64,000 bases of DNA from NCBI GenBank assembly GCA_013397075.1, contig VWZS01000654.1, positions 269,884 to 333,883 on the forward strand. The letters are read 5' to 3'. The number at the start of each line of letters is the position of its first letter. The first letter of the stretch is position 1. Shown here one piece after another: positions 1 through 11,822 of this stretch. A program made the translations under genes and the position numbers. The DNA comes from Rhabdornis inornatus. Lineage: Eukaryota; Chordata; Aves; Passeriformes; Rhabdornithidae. The notes beneath the pieces were generated by a model. That model worked only from the letters and a program-made list of their open reading frames with translations. It did not search any database and was not told where the DNA came from.

Positions 1-2990
1 GGTTACTAATGGTTTTGTTAATTACCTTATGGAGAAGGAAATCAGTGATTCTGATGTACCTGATGTGCATCAGATATTACAAAGATGCCCCCAAATAAAA
101 TAAGGGTTCCTAACTTTGTAGATTATAAGGAATGATTGGACAAGACAAATACAATTTGGTTTCCACAGACACATTCAGGACATTTTTCACTCACAATACA
201 GCTGATTCTCACACCTATTTACTCACAAACTGTGCTCTGCAAATAATCCCAGCAGGACAAGTAAGCTCCTATTTACTCAGCAAAAGCAAGGATGGTTGTA
301 TTTGACCATTTTCATTCCTTCACATCACCAGTTTTATGGTCTATCACCTTCACAGCATTTTGCTTTCACACTATGCCTCACTGTCAAACAAAACTTGAAA
401 AAACACTTAAGCCCTGAGACTAAATAAGGTTTCTATCCTGTTTGACAAATCATTAAATCAGGTAGACTGTTGTCTAATGGGTGTTTTCTCAAGACATATT
501 TTCTTCACAAGTTGCTTGTCTTCAGCTCTTAAGCCCACCTAATCATTGAAGCATTTTTAGCCATACTTTGTACACTGTACCTTTTTAAGTCAAATAATTG
601 GATGAGAGAATAAATAAAATTAATGGAAGGAAAAAATGTTGAAAAGAAAATTATTGAAAAATATTGAAAAGTTAATTGAAACCTCTTTTTTTCTCTGTTA
701 GAAAGAAACCTCATATGCATGCTTGTCCTAACTCACTCACTTTCCCCTGGTTATTCTTTGTTTGTCTGTTACTTTAGTTTACAAAAGCATCACTGCAAAT
801 ACTGGGGGATTAAATGCTGATTAAAATGTAGAGCCAATGATGATTGGGTTTAGTTAGATTCACTGCCTTTCCCCTGTCTAAATCTATATAACCCAGAAGA
901 GTAGCACTCCGTGTGAGACCACTCTGCCAAGCTTAGCTTATCTAAGAGTGATTATGTTTTTCAAACACAAGGGCTTTACAAAGGTTTAGCAAACTGAGAG
1001 AGAACTGTTCATAATTATTAAGATAGATATGGATTTTCTGGGTTGGTAATGGTTTTTCCCCTCTCCCTAGCAGGATCTGGAGAACACAGAGTACTGCTAT
1101 TGGGCAACACAGCTATGACCTCCGCATCTTCTCTGCATTATGCCGGTAATGCAAAGCATCACTCTGGCCCTATACAAATCAACAGGTGTTAAATTAGTTA
1201 CCAATGAGTTTTCTTTAATGAATTAAAGTATGTCATATTTTAATGAATGAAAATTAATCAAGATAAAGGAGATAGAATTCCAAGTTAGGCAGCATTGTAC
1301 TCTCATTGCAATCTATGTATAATCAAAGTCCCTTAACCTATATCTCTGACACATAGAAACTAATACTCACAACTACAATATTCAAATAAAGAAGACTAAT
1401 ATTTGATTCAGAGTTCTGTTGAACTTTCTTGTGTGGTTTTTTTTATCCATCTTCCATGCTTGACACAAGCAAACCTGAATTTCTGAATCTTCTAAGATGT
1501 AGTATGTTCCTGATTTACGTTTAAGCTTCATCTCCAAATTCACTGGACTGTGAGATAAAAGATTTTCAGCACCTTAGAAAATTAAGCTATACATTTCAGA
1601 ATGTATATAATACCAAATATTAGATAATCAATTAGGAAAATATATCCTTATCTCTTTTTGTGTAATCGTGTCTGTATGTCATGAGTGTAAGATATTTGTG
1701 AGCATCTGTATGTAATCAGCTTTTCCACATGCAAAGTGGGGACAATTATTCTTCCTTTGCAAGTATCATGAGATTTACCTTAATAAATTCTGGCAATTGG
1801 TGTGAGATGTTCTTAATGAATAACTACACATTGTAAGTGGTAAGGTTAATTATTCCACTATGACAGAAATCAATCACTGTTAAATCCCTTCTATCTGGAT
1901 AATGAGGTAATCTTGAATTTTTTGATTTGGCTAAAGTAGTCACATTGCTACCATATGTTGGAAATCTATGAGACTACAGTAGAGACAACAGAATGTCCCT
2001 GTGCAGACGCCAAAGGACTGAAATGGACTATAAAACTATGCCAAGTTTTAATCCTTTGTTTCATTATACTTCCATTTAAATCAATAATGTTACTCTAGAA
2101 GATCATTTATTATCATATTTCGTAGAATAAAGCCCATGGTTCTCCTCATTAAGTGCTGTTGTTATGTTGAGTAGCATCATTATTGTTACTCAATAATTGT
2201 AATTGAGTAACAATATTATTGTTACTCATTAATGAAGTGCTATCTTAAAATATCAAAAAATGTGATTTTATAACCACAAACTTTATACTTGATTACAACA
2301 CTATATTTTTTTTCATTAGAATCACTGTGATTCAGAATATGTCAATTGTTGAGTCCATTAAGCATCACGTTTGTGAGTGATTTTTAAGCAGGCATGTAAG
2401 GATGGATATTTAAGTTAGAACGTGTGGAAGACTAGCAAACCAAGACTGATTTTTCAGGCCAAATCCTATATACCCGAATGCTTACATCTCTCCTATACAG
2501 GCAATATACAATCAGTTGGCTTTTATTCAAAATTCAATTTACTTATTCTACCACTCTCTGTTAATGACATGAAACATGCAACAGTATTGAGTGGTGTTTG
2601 TGGACAGCTGGGTAAGCAAGACTCTTGGAAGAGGGGAATACATACTTTCCTAAGATGGGAAATTCAAGCTTTCACATCATTAGTGGAGTTTTAGACCATA
2701 TGCTGCTGAGCTCAAAGGTAACAGGTTGAGCTTTCTGTGTCAAACTCATTATCTCTCAAAACAAATGTAGTCTCATGCTTTCTGAAAACAGGAGATGAAA
2801 GTCTCAACTTTCAGTCAAAAGTCTGGTTTGTTCATAATTAGGACCTGTAACAGTGCCGAACATTGTCTTTTTCAAAAAAATAATCATCTTTTTTTCCTAT
2901 TGTATCAAGGATCTTTCAAGTTTCTCTCTCATTCTTGACATTTTATTGCCAGCAGTTACACATGTACAGCAGTTTTAATAGTAAAGAGAA
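1..2990. other. Gene-free AT-rich stretch
   Basis: No coding region is supportable. The open frames here (at most 90 codons) have no recognisable domain and no codon structure that stands out from background. Around 842-895 an ATTGG (inverted CCAAT) is followed by CTATATAA, a weak promoter-like arrangement that I do not call as a promoter. The only clear structure is the hairpin cluster at 2179-2233, listed separately. Confidence 0.6.
2179..2233. repeat. Hairpin plus direct repeat cluster
   Basis: The arm at 2181-2194 (TATTGTTACTCAAT) is perfectly reverse-complemented at 2202-2215 around a 7-base loop, giving a 14-bp stem. Immediately after it, 2215-2233 repeats the left arm in direct orientation (ATTATTGTTACTCA again). 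One sequence therefore occurs three times, twice direct and once inverted. This may be replication slippage or template switching. No mobile element is recognised around it. Confidence 0.75.
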
Positions 2991-3031
2991 ATGTCACTGG
3001 AAGGTGGATACTTTTATCTAATTTGCCCTTA

Positions 3032-3298
3032 TGTAGTGTCTGAATTTCTCCCTGCATGCTCTCAGCATAAAATAGTTATGACGAGGAGAAATTTGGCTAC
3101 ACAGAACAGATGCCAGCCAATCCCTGAGGAGAACATAGGCAGGCAGCTATCAGCCAGTGATCTGGGTGGTAACCAAATCATAGCCAATCAGGATCAAAGT
3201 GGAATCTTTTCAATAACCTGTATAAGAGCTATGCACCCCATTAAAGCTCTCTCTGCTGCAGGAACTTCCATGTTGTGTCACCTCCCCTGACCGTGACA
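3032..3298 (+). mobile_element. Compact LTR-like segment (old endogenous retrovirus)
   Basis: The segment carries promoter and polyadenylation signals in the order and spacing of a compact retroviral LTR. There are two CCAAT boxes (3117-3121 and 3184-3188), a TATA-like TATAAG at 3221, and an ATTAAA poly(A) signal at 3240-3245 only about 20 bases downstream. A CT-rich stretch follows, and the segment ends near TGACA at 3298. TATA and poly(A) signals this close are typical of compact avian LTRs. No target-site duplication could be found, so both ends are approximate. A 99-codon open frame (2991-3290) overlaps it and is probably incidental. A chance promoter-like cluster is the alternative. Confidence 0.45.
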
Positions 3299-4770
3299 AA
3301 TGGTTAGTTACAAATTAATGACAGATTTAGGTTTGCACTGTTAATTGAATGTTTTATAGGGAAATACAATGACCTAGGAAATGGAGAAGGATTCCTCACT
3401 TCCAAAACCAGGCATTTCTTCCTCCCCAACTCTCTTATTGCTTTCTACTCTATAACTTGTTTTTCTTGTTTATTGCCTCTGATCCTCCCTACCTTTCTTT
3501 GTATTAGTTTTCTCTCTTGCTTTATTAATTGCACTATATTAACTTCATAGCTAAGGTCAGTTCCATCTCAATTGGCCAGGGACAAGCCTAATTCTGCAAA
3601 CAGCATTCCCCATAGGAACCATAAGCAGTTTTCAAGGCTGTGATGTTGGTGTACAGAACTGAACAGCCAAATATTTCTTCCTGATAAACTCACAAGTTTT
3701 CTCTTTTCTTAATATAGTTGTCCTAATTTAGACTGCCGTCCTTAACAGTATAAGTCATCATTAATCACAGAAATAGGAATTTCCTCATACTATGACTAAG
3801 TGGGCAAGCCTAATTTTCTCAGGATTTTGTCAGATAATTTTACTGTTTTGATAGCCCTGAAACTTTATAGAGCACTTTAAACTGTATTAAAAAATGATTT
3901 AACGAGACATAAAGTTCTAAGTATCTGAGCCATTAAAGAAAGAAAGTCTTAGGAGCCTATGTAGTTCAGTACTATAAGAGCTGAATGATAGATAACTAAC
4001 TTCATATTGTGTGTCATACCATTCCTTCACAGGAAGCCTGGGACAGAGAATTGAATTTGACCTTCACAGACTTAGTCAGGGACCTGATGCCACTTGCTGG
4101 ACATCTTCTAAATAAACATTTCTTTAATCCAGTCCAGACCATGTCCAGCATTTGCCAAGATCCTCAAGTTCATGCATAAGCAAATTCTGTGCTAAAAGTG
4201 TATGGGCCAACTCCTTATGCTTAGCAGAGTCCATGTAATTCAATGTCACAAGAGATTGCAAAACATGTTGGCTTTTTTGTTCTTTCGAGGTATATCTGTG
4301 AATAATTTAATTTGTGAATGTAAGTGGAGGTGAGTGTTTCTAAAGGCTGTTTTTAACCAAGGTTGGATAATCTCCTCAAGCTTTTACTGTAATCAGCAGA
4401 AGGAGAAGCTCCTCTAGAGGATGTCAAAATAGGCACTTTTCTCTGTGCTAACCCCGGAAGATACCAGGGAAGGTTAGGTTTGCAAGGACAGAGAAAATCT
4501 CATGAACAATTAAGACTAACTCTATGGCGAACTCTAAAATGCTAAGACAGAGTTCTTCTCCTCGTCCATTATTTAACTTGTGCAGTAGCAGAATTCCAAA
4601 GAAAGATGGATGGATACAGCTGTAGCTATACTTCAACACAAATTCCTTTGTCTAAAGCCAAACCTCTGCTTGATGTGAAGCCTTTCAGAATACAGGATGC
4701 CTTCACATTTTTATAAAAGCAGTCTCTCTGGAAGTCAGAGAATGGTTTCTGCCTAAAACGTGCATATATT
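3299..4770. other. Gene-free stretch
   Basis: No supportable gene. Near 4110 there is an AATAAA in ordinary sequence with no recognisable transcript upstream. Composition is AT-rich and unremarkable. Confidence 0.55.
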
Positions 4771-4819
4771 ATATACACACATACATACAAACAGACACAC
4801 ACACATACACACACACATG
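4771..4819. repeat. Imperfect AC/ACAT microsatellite
   Basis: A run of CA-dinucleotide and ACAT units interrupted by a few substitutions. The minus-strand frame over it reads as a cysteine-valine repeat, which is purely a product of the microsatellite. Confidence 0.85.
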
Positions 4820-4998
4820 TTATTTTTTCAACAAGATTTTTTGTTTTTCTTGGAAAATTCAACACTCAAAATAGAAAAAAATAAATTACCATTTCACATC
4901 TCCTATGAGTCCTAAGCAATCAGACCTCCTGACAGAAACTCATGCAGAAAAGTAAAAGAAACCAATTATTTTATTCTGGTGTTTGCTAGATAAAGAGT

Positions 4999-6283
4999 TG
5001 TGCTAGTTTCACCTGGTGAAGGATGGACTCAGAGGTTTTTCTCTATCTTCTATGCGAGTTGAATGGGACCAGTTGAAGGCTGGTTTGGTTATTGACAGTA
5101 TGAAGAACCAATTGGAGGAAGTTAGTTCGCTCCGTGAACACACATTTTGAAGGAGGTAATCTGGAACTGAGCCCTCTTGGCTTTTCCGGCAGCAGTGCTG
5201 GTAACAGGGCCCTGGCCTGGCTCCGCTGCAGGCCTGTGGGCCTGGCAGGGGGGCCGGGCCGGGCCCCCTGTCTGGGGAGCTGGCATGGCCCGGCAGGGAG
5301 GATGGGTGGCCATCCACAGTGGCCAGGGAGACGCAGAAGAGGCTGATTTAAGATCCAAAAAGACAAAAAGATCCCAGCCACTCCCTCCCCACTTCTCCAT
5401 TTCCAGTGTGGCCGGGTTTTTGAGATTTTGGCACAGCTCCAGCATTGTGGCCTTGGTTTTTTTTCCCTGTGTGAAATCTTAACTCTTTCAATGCTCAGAT
5501 AAGACTTGCAGACTTTTCAATCCTCCCCAGAGAGAGAAGGGAAAAAAGGAAATACTCCGAGGTCAGCGAAGCAAGAGCTAATTTTTTTAGATGGAAGGAG
5601 AATGAGAAGATGCTGTGAAAGTTGGCTGAAAAATCCTTTTGTGAAGTTGTAGGGATGGACTGATATCGCACTGAAAATTCCTATAAACCGTGGAGAAAAA
5701 GACATGGGAGAGGTTGGAGTGTTCCATTTGATAGATCATGTGACTAAAAGTGCCTGTGTTGAGAATCTTTGCCCCGAGGAAAGAAAGGGATCTTGGTTTT
5801 CTGAGGATGTAGCATGAACAGAGAGAAAAGAGATGAAGAGAACTTTTGCTTTGGAACAATTCATTCTTAAAAGTAATACCCCATGAGTTTAACATGGCCC
5901 ATAGGCACAACTTTGGGAAAGCTGTAAAGATGGGAGGAGCTTCACTACTTCGCAAGTTTTTTCCGGGTGGATGCAAATTGTGAAAATGAAACCACAGAGG
6001 ACTGTTTTCTTCCTCCTTGTGGAGAAATCCCTACAGCCTGAGAAGAGGAAACGTCTCTCTGAAGTAAACTGAAAAAAAGGACTATTTAAGTTGGGAACTG
6101 ACTGAAGTAGTTTTTTGTATGTTTGTATGAAGGTTGGGAGAGGGAAGGAAGGAGTGGTCTGAAAATCTTAATCTTATTCTGAATTTGTTTTTTTTCCTTC
6201 TTCGTGTAGTTAATAAATTTCTTCTTATACCCTTTTAAGTTTTAGGCCTGCCTTGCTTCTGCTCCTGGTTCTGTCTCACAACA
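4999..6283 (+). mobile_element. Long LTR-like element, probably a solo LTR
   Basis: About 1.28 kb that differs from its flanks. It opens with TGTGCTAG, has a strongly GC-rich block (about 5170-5345), then a G/A-rich body. Towards the end there is TATTTAA at about 6084 and AATAAA at 6212-6217, and the terminus is close to CTCACAACA (6283). TG...CA ends and the downstream order TATA, poly(A) signal, short U5-like tail fit an LTR on the plus strand. The overall text resembles LTRs I know from songbird genomes, but I cannot name the family. No matching target duplication was found at the ends chosen (AGAGT upstream, GAAAA downstream), so the ends may be a few bases off. There is no internal retroviral gene. 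Overlapping frames of 101-129 codons on both strands show no retroviral motif. Confidence 0.55.
5238..5263 (+). other. G-quadruplex motif
   Basis: Four runs of at least three guanines with loops of 7, 2 and 2 bases: GGG (5238-5240), GGGGGG (5248-5253), GGG (5256-5258), GGG (5261-5263). This meets the common G3+N1-7 definition. It lies in the GC-rich block of the LTR-like element. Folding is inferred from the motif only. Confidence 0.65.
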
Positions 6284-8185
6284 GAAAATGAGTATATTTA
6301 AATCAGCAAATCAGAACTATGACAAGAGTCCTTCATTGTAAATGCAGTATGTAAGGTAAAGTTAGTGATACCAGGCTGTTAATATACTTCAGCTCATAAC
6401 TGAAGCAGAAAAAGGTATTTGTTAGACAATAACCAGAAAAACTTACCAGAGGAGAGAGGCTGTGTATGATTTCGGTGAAGAAATAAAGGAGAGAGATTTT
6501 CTGTGCAAAAGAGGGACACATAATCTTCAGTGACTTCTGGAATCAGGGCAATCACTGTTTACTAGTGAGCAGGAGTCACAGGCTGGTACTGGTCAGTAAA
6601 TAACTGTGGCATTTGCTGTCTGCCTCCTGCCCAGTGGCTGCTCAGCACCCCAACTCATGCCATCCAGGAGATGAAACAGCGGAACACTCCCAGGGCTGAT
6701 GTTAGAAGCCGTGGCCAAAGGTGCCTGAAAGTGCTCACCTGATTGTGATAGCAGCTTCCCCAGTTCCTGGTTCACACTCACATTCCTTGGATAGAAGAGG
6801 ATGACCTGAGCAGAGGTTGTCCTGGGTGCTAAGAGTCTGTAATTCTGCACAGTGGGTCACAATAGTGAAGAATCAGGTGTGGCTTGCTGGCTAAATCGGA
6901 TAATGTAACAGTAAATCCTCCAGTGAGAGGACTGGCAACAAGTCTAGTGAAAGTTGTCCTTAACACCCCAGACGTTAATTTTGATTCATATATGAAAGGG
7001 ATCTCTGATCATCTCCTGATCCAACCCTACCACTCAGCAAAGCACCAGCCTCAAAGTTTTTCAGTGTTACAAAGTCTAGAATGTAGAATATGCACCATCT
7101 ACAATTAATTCCATAGACAGACTACTGAGTCTAGAAGGGATCTTTATGCAACCCTTTCTTAAAGGGTCTCATTTCAGTCATCCATTCTTTGTATAGAAGT
7201 ATATCTGCATAAAGAATTAGCTTTTCAATCAATAAACCAAAGAACTCTCTTTCTTCTTAAACAGAAATAACTTGAGAAATTCAAACTATAGTAATTACAA
7301 CCCTTCCACTACATAGATATTTCAGAAGTTTTCTTTTACTTTTTAAAACTATTGTACAAAGCCCCACTCTGTGACTAGTAAAAGAAAGGTAAAATCAACA
7401 AGGTTTTAAATAACATGAAGTGATCCTTAATTTATGGTTCACAACAGTTATCCTAACAGTGCTTGGATGATCAAGGCAGCTTGATATGTAGGATTTGATA
7501 AGTGAAAGGTAGTGCACAGGGTGACCACTTTGTCAGCATACTTCATGTGGTTTACATAAATTACACAGCTTTATTACCTCAACTTTAAAACTTTAGAAGC
7601 TGATCTAATCAAGATAAGTTAATTAATTTTCTCCAAAAATCTCAGCTTTCTACGAAATGATACAATGAGTATCTTTAAACATAGAACATTAGGGAGAAAG
7701 ATTGTTCTCTGTTATCTGCCATAGTGTCTCTTAAAAGCTTTGATCTAAAAGACCTTTGATTTTACGGTTAAGAAAAAAACAAGTTTGCAATGAAATTGTA
7801 CCATTTTATGATCTCTGACACATAAATGTCATTTCATAGAGGATTTGTATAGGAAAGAAAAATACTTTAAACTGCCATCTCTAACTGGCTTCTGAAAGAG
7901 CATATATTTTAGGTTTGAACAACAAAATTGTTTTTCCACATATAAACATTCATTTAGGTCTCACTCCCACACGGAACTGATGCCTCCAATAAAGAGTATG
8001 ACTCACACCATTACTGGTGAAAGATATTGAATTTTCTTTCCAGAACTAAACATTAAACAAGCATCAGAAACTACAAAGCTGTTAACTAAGATATATCACA
8101 AACTAGTATTCACAGACCTCGGAATAGCTTCAGTTCAATAGTTACTGAGCTCTTCACATCCTTTCTGGGTACAAGAGTGCTTTTG
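6284..8185. other. Gene-free stretch
   Basis: Nothing coding can be supported. The minus-strand 85-codon frame at 6593-6850 and the plus-strand 74-codon frame at 6884-7108 sit in slightly GC-richer sequence but contain no recognised domain or splice context. Sequence around 7000-7150 faintly resembles decayed minus-strand CR1, too weakly to call. Confidence 0.5.
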
Positions 8186-8186
8186 T

Positions 8187-8272
8187 TGGTGTTTTTGGGT
8201 TTTTTGGGTTTTTTTGGGTTGTTTTGGGTTTTTTTGGTTTCTTTTGTTTTCTTTTTTTTTTTCTTTCGTTTT
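8187..8272 (+). repeat. T-rich tract with regularly spaced GGG
   Basis: Low-complexity poly-T sequence. It contains four GGG triplets at 8197-8199, 8206-8208, 8216-8218 and 8226-8228, separated by loops of 6, 7 and 7 bases that are almost all T. That meets the relaxed G-quadruplex pattern. The rest is T with scattered G and C. Confidence 0.7.
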
Positions 8273-8685
8273 TAATTATAGTAAACCCACTAATGTCATT
8301 TGCTACCTCAAAAGTTGAATTTTAAGTACCCTGCATTGACTCATCTAAAATCTTAACTTATAAGTTACATGAAAATCAGACAAAACCCACAAAATCTCTG
8401 TTTTTCTTAGGTAGCTTCCAGAAACTTTTCTCTTATTCTTCTTTCATATTTTCTGAGACAAGAGTCTTTCTAGTGCTAATACTTTTCATTCTCTGAATCA
8501 CAGATATGTCCTTCCCTTTTCCCATATTATCCTTCTTACTGGCTTTACAAGAAGATACCTAGTCTTGAGCCTAGGCCCAAAAGACCAGGATGCTGAGATA
8601 CCTCTTCCTATCCTCATAGCATCTTGACTCATATCCTGTGATTTACTCTGCTGTCACTCTGTCACAAATGTTTGTATCGAAAGAA

Positions 8686-9118
8686 GCTGCATCAAAAGCA
8701 GCATGACCATCAGGTCAAAGAAGGTGACTATTCTTGTGAAACCCCATTTGTCCAGCCTGGAGAAGAGAAGGCCGCAGAGAGACCTTATGGCACCTTTCAT
8801 TACCTAAAGGGAGCTACAAGAGGGCTGGAGAAGGACTTTTGACAAGAGTGCGTAGTGATAAGAGAAGGGAGAAGGGCTTCAAACTGAAAGATGGCAAGTT
8901 TAGATTAGATGTTAGGAAAAAAATCTTCACTGTGACAGCAGTGAGGCACTGGCAGAGCTTTCCCAGAGAAGCTTCCCCATTTCTGGAAGTGATCAAGACC
9001 AGGTTGGATCATGAACCTGGTCTAGTGGAAGGTGCCCCTACCCATGGCAATGGGGGTGGAACTAGATGATTTTTAAGGTCCCTTCCGACCCAAACCATTC
9101 TATGATACTATGATTTCT
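8686..9118 (+). mobile_element. CR1 LINE 3' fragment with internal deletion
   Basis: The text follows the 3' part of CR1 ORF2 and its 3' UTR. It opens with GCTGCATCAAAAGCAGCATG and the 'caggtcaaagaaggtgac' segment. It then passes to 'cagcctggagaagagaagg', 'cttcaaactgaaagatgg' and 'atccctggaagt'-like text. It ends in 'ggtcccttccgaccc' followed by two ATTCTATG-type octamers near 9100-9115. In the CR1 consensus as I know it, the first two segments are separated by well over 100 bases (the part encoding the RPHLEYC-VQFW-like region). Here they are joined near 8750, so the copy has lost an internal block. The usual CR1 3' ending and 5' truncation are present. Open frames at 8814-8996 (minus) and 8839-9069 (plus) are artefacts of the repeat. 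Confidence 0.9.
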
Positions 9119-11629
9119 GTAATGATCTCACACATGATCAGTCAGGAAACTGCATATCAAAGGGTTTTTTTGCTTGTTAGGTACCAAAACTGATAAATTA
9201 ATGTTCAGTTTTAAGTGCCCAGGCAATGTTTCAGAGTAGGAAGATAAGTAGTTATGCACAGTCATTTAACTGTATTTCCAGGAAATATATTCCTAGAATA
9301 TGCATTTGTTCTAAAAACAGGTGAATTCATGCATGCGTCTGTGCTGCTGCTCTCATAGCCAGCCAGATCTGTATTTATAGTGCCAAATGGGAAAAACGTG
9401 TACAGTGATTTCCAGGCATGTAGAAACCCAGTCACAGGTGCTCTGAGGACTAGGAATGCCACAGCTGTTAGTTTGTCAGGGGCAAGGTCTGTTAATGAAA
9501 CTGAATTGCTTGCTTATGGCAAATAAGCCTTGCATGTGAATAAACTGACTGTGGTACAACAGTGGCTGAAAACCAACAATATGACAGAAAAAATGTTGGA
9601 TATAAAACGTTGACCTGGGGGACTCAGATGCAGAGTTATGCCTAATTAACGTGAGTGGAGTCAAACACACAATTCAAACAACAGCATCTGTTAGAAAACA
9701 GAGCAACTGGAAAAGCGTTTAGTTTTACACTGAGTTTTAGGGATCATTTACTTCAGGCAGGTTAACTGTGTTTGTCACATAACTCCCAGGCATTTTTCCA
9801 TGCTTTGATAATAGCAAGGCATCTATGGGGCACTGAAATACAGAATGCCTTGAAACAAAGGCATTTCAGTCCTTCCTGGAGATCCAGCTGTGGTTATTCC
9901 TGTGTTTTTTATCACAGAAGCTGAGATCAGAATAGGAAAAAGTCATATTTCCCCTGAATCCTGCTGCCTCTTTTCTTTTGCTAAGAGTTGTTTCATCTAA
10001 AACAGGAAAAGGACTGCAGTATCACAGTACATCCAACTGAGAGAATTATAAAGTTCAACTCATGCTTTGAAACTCCCACGTTGGTGATAGGAAATTCACT
10101 ACTCAGGTTTTCATTCTCCTTTATTTTACAATATTTTTTTCCTTTCTCACAGGTGCATTGATGCAAACTCCTGCAAGTCAGGTATCAGTCTCATAGCTTG
10201 CGAGTAACTGACTCACTGAGGCACAGTGGAGTCTCCCCCTTGGCCTCAGCAAGCTTCCAAACAAGTAAGAAACTTCCTCTTTGTGGCAGTTTCCTCTGTT
10301 GAGGCATTGAAAAACAACACAGGAGGGAGAGGGAAGAGGCAGGGAGCATGTGATGCTTTCCATCTGCACGCTTCTCACTGCATTATTTATACTAATCTGA
10401 AAAATTTAAATAAGTAATATTCCCCCATTTTATTTCTCTGTGATTGATGCTCAAGAACACTGCAGAAGCATATTTAATAACACTGAGTTATTAGATTTGC
10501 TTATACAAATCTGAATGATTGTAAGTACTTAAATCCTAATTAACTCTTCATCCCTGGTTAAGTAACTAGAAAGTACCAGAAGACTACACTTGCTTTGTTA
10601 CAGGAAAACCCAATAAAAATATTGCAGAGCTCATACAGCAAACCATTTTTAGTCTGAATTGTCAGTTTGAATAGAAGAATATCATTAAACAAAACAAAAC
10701 AGAAAAGCAAGGAAAGCTCATGTAACCTTCCTAGGACACTAACGTGTTATTTACATGTGAAACTGTTTGTGTGATTTTGTAACAATAATTTTTTTCCAAA
10801 GAATGCAACTTTTTCTTTCTTGTTTGTATTAAATAAAGTACTTTTTTTCTTTTCTCTCTGTTAGCCACAGAATTGGTCACAGATCTGTTCAATATTATAT
10901 GCAAAACAATATCAAAGAAGACACTCAAAAAGAAAATCTTAAAAGCAGAATTGTTTAGAACTACCATGTACTGAACAAAGGAGAATGAAGGACTGATATA
11001 TTTATGAGGTTTTGCTTTATGATAGGGTTTTTTTTTGTTTGTTTTAAATGCAGTTTGAGGGTTTGGTCACATTCCTTTATCCTCTTTTTACAAAACTGCA
11101 AAGTCATTTTGATTGCTGAACATGATCCTTTGTATCTGGCATTATTAAAGCAGTGTTTCACACTATTTTTCTTACCAGTCTTTTCTCTCTTCTAGTTCAG
11201 AAGACATCTGGAGAGAAAGTTTGAATATTTTTGTATAATCCACTTTATAAATATCCTAAGTCTCAGCATCATAGGACCTGGAGGAAATCTAGACTCTAGT
11301 GATGTCTTTTCTTATCATTTCCCTGCCTTGATTTAATGGACAAAAAATGCATCGTGTATTCTTCAATACTGAACATGCTCAAACCACGCACTGAAACCTG
11401 GCTGAAAACTCTGCCAAAAAGCAAAGTTAACTGCTTCATTATTGCAACAATATATTATCATAAATATATATTCACTGACCTTTTCAACTCTTAATAGCTA
11501 ATTCTCTGAAGTTTAAAAACAGGGACTAAGGGCTTGATTTAAAGGCTTGCATTTTTCATTTACTTCATAGTGTTTAGAGTAAAGGTCAGCTGTTTTAAAA
11601 AACTGCCATGTCTACTACACACAGATAGC
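9119..11629. other. Gene-free stretch
   Basis: AT-rich sequence with several frames of 62-78 codons on both strands, none recognisable. No LTR signals, CR1 text or tandem repeat of note. Short T runs occur near 10800-10850 and 11028-11036. Confidence 0.55.
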
Positions 11630-11720
11630 ATGTTAGCGCGACGGAAGTCTAGACACTAGAGATGCATTTTGGTCTAGACCATTCTGGTAGCTCTCTGAGG
11701 GATGGCAGGACACAAGAGCA

Positions 11721-11760
11721 CATGGTGTGAGATGGTGTGAGATGGTGTGAGATGGTGTGG
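11721..11760 (+). repeat. 10-bp minisatellite, four units
   Basis: Four consecutive 10-base units, GATGGTGTGA, with C for G at the first base of unit one and G for A at the last base of unit four. The middle units are identical, so the expansion is recent or homogenised. Confidence 0.95.
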
Positions 11761-11798
11761 AGGGCCAGCCAAAATGCCTGGCATCGTGGCACCCACAG

Positions 11799-11822
11799 CA
11801 AAGTATCACACAAAGTATCACC
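11799..11822 (+). repeat. 12-bp tandem duplication
   Basis: CAAAGTATCACA at 11799-11810 is followed directly by CAAAGTATCACC at 11811-11822, one difference in 12 bases. It lies 40 bases from the 10-bp minisatellite, in the same island. Confidence 0.9.

Noticed and set aside
842..900. ATTGG plus CTATATAA as a promoter
   Set aside because: Such short motifs are frequent by chance in AT-rich DNA and no transcript follows.
4090..4140. AATAAA near 4113 as the 3' end of a gene or LTR
   Set aside because: No upstream coding sequence or LTR text; AATAAA is very common in this window.
4626..4865. Cys-Val repeat protein on the minus strand
   Set aside because: Product of the CA microsatellite.
5177..5482. 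Overlapping frames of 101-112 codons on both strands
   Set aside because: They arise from the GC-rich, stop-poor block of the LTR-like element; both strands are open at once and neither shows a motif.
7000..7180. Possible decayed CR1
   Set aside because: Only scattered resemblance ('gatccaaccctaccactcag'); the order of phrases could not be followed.
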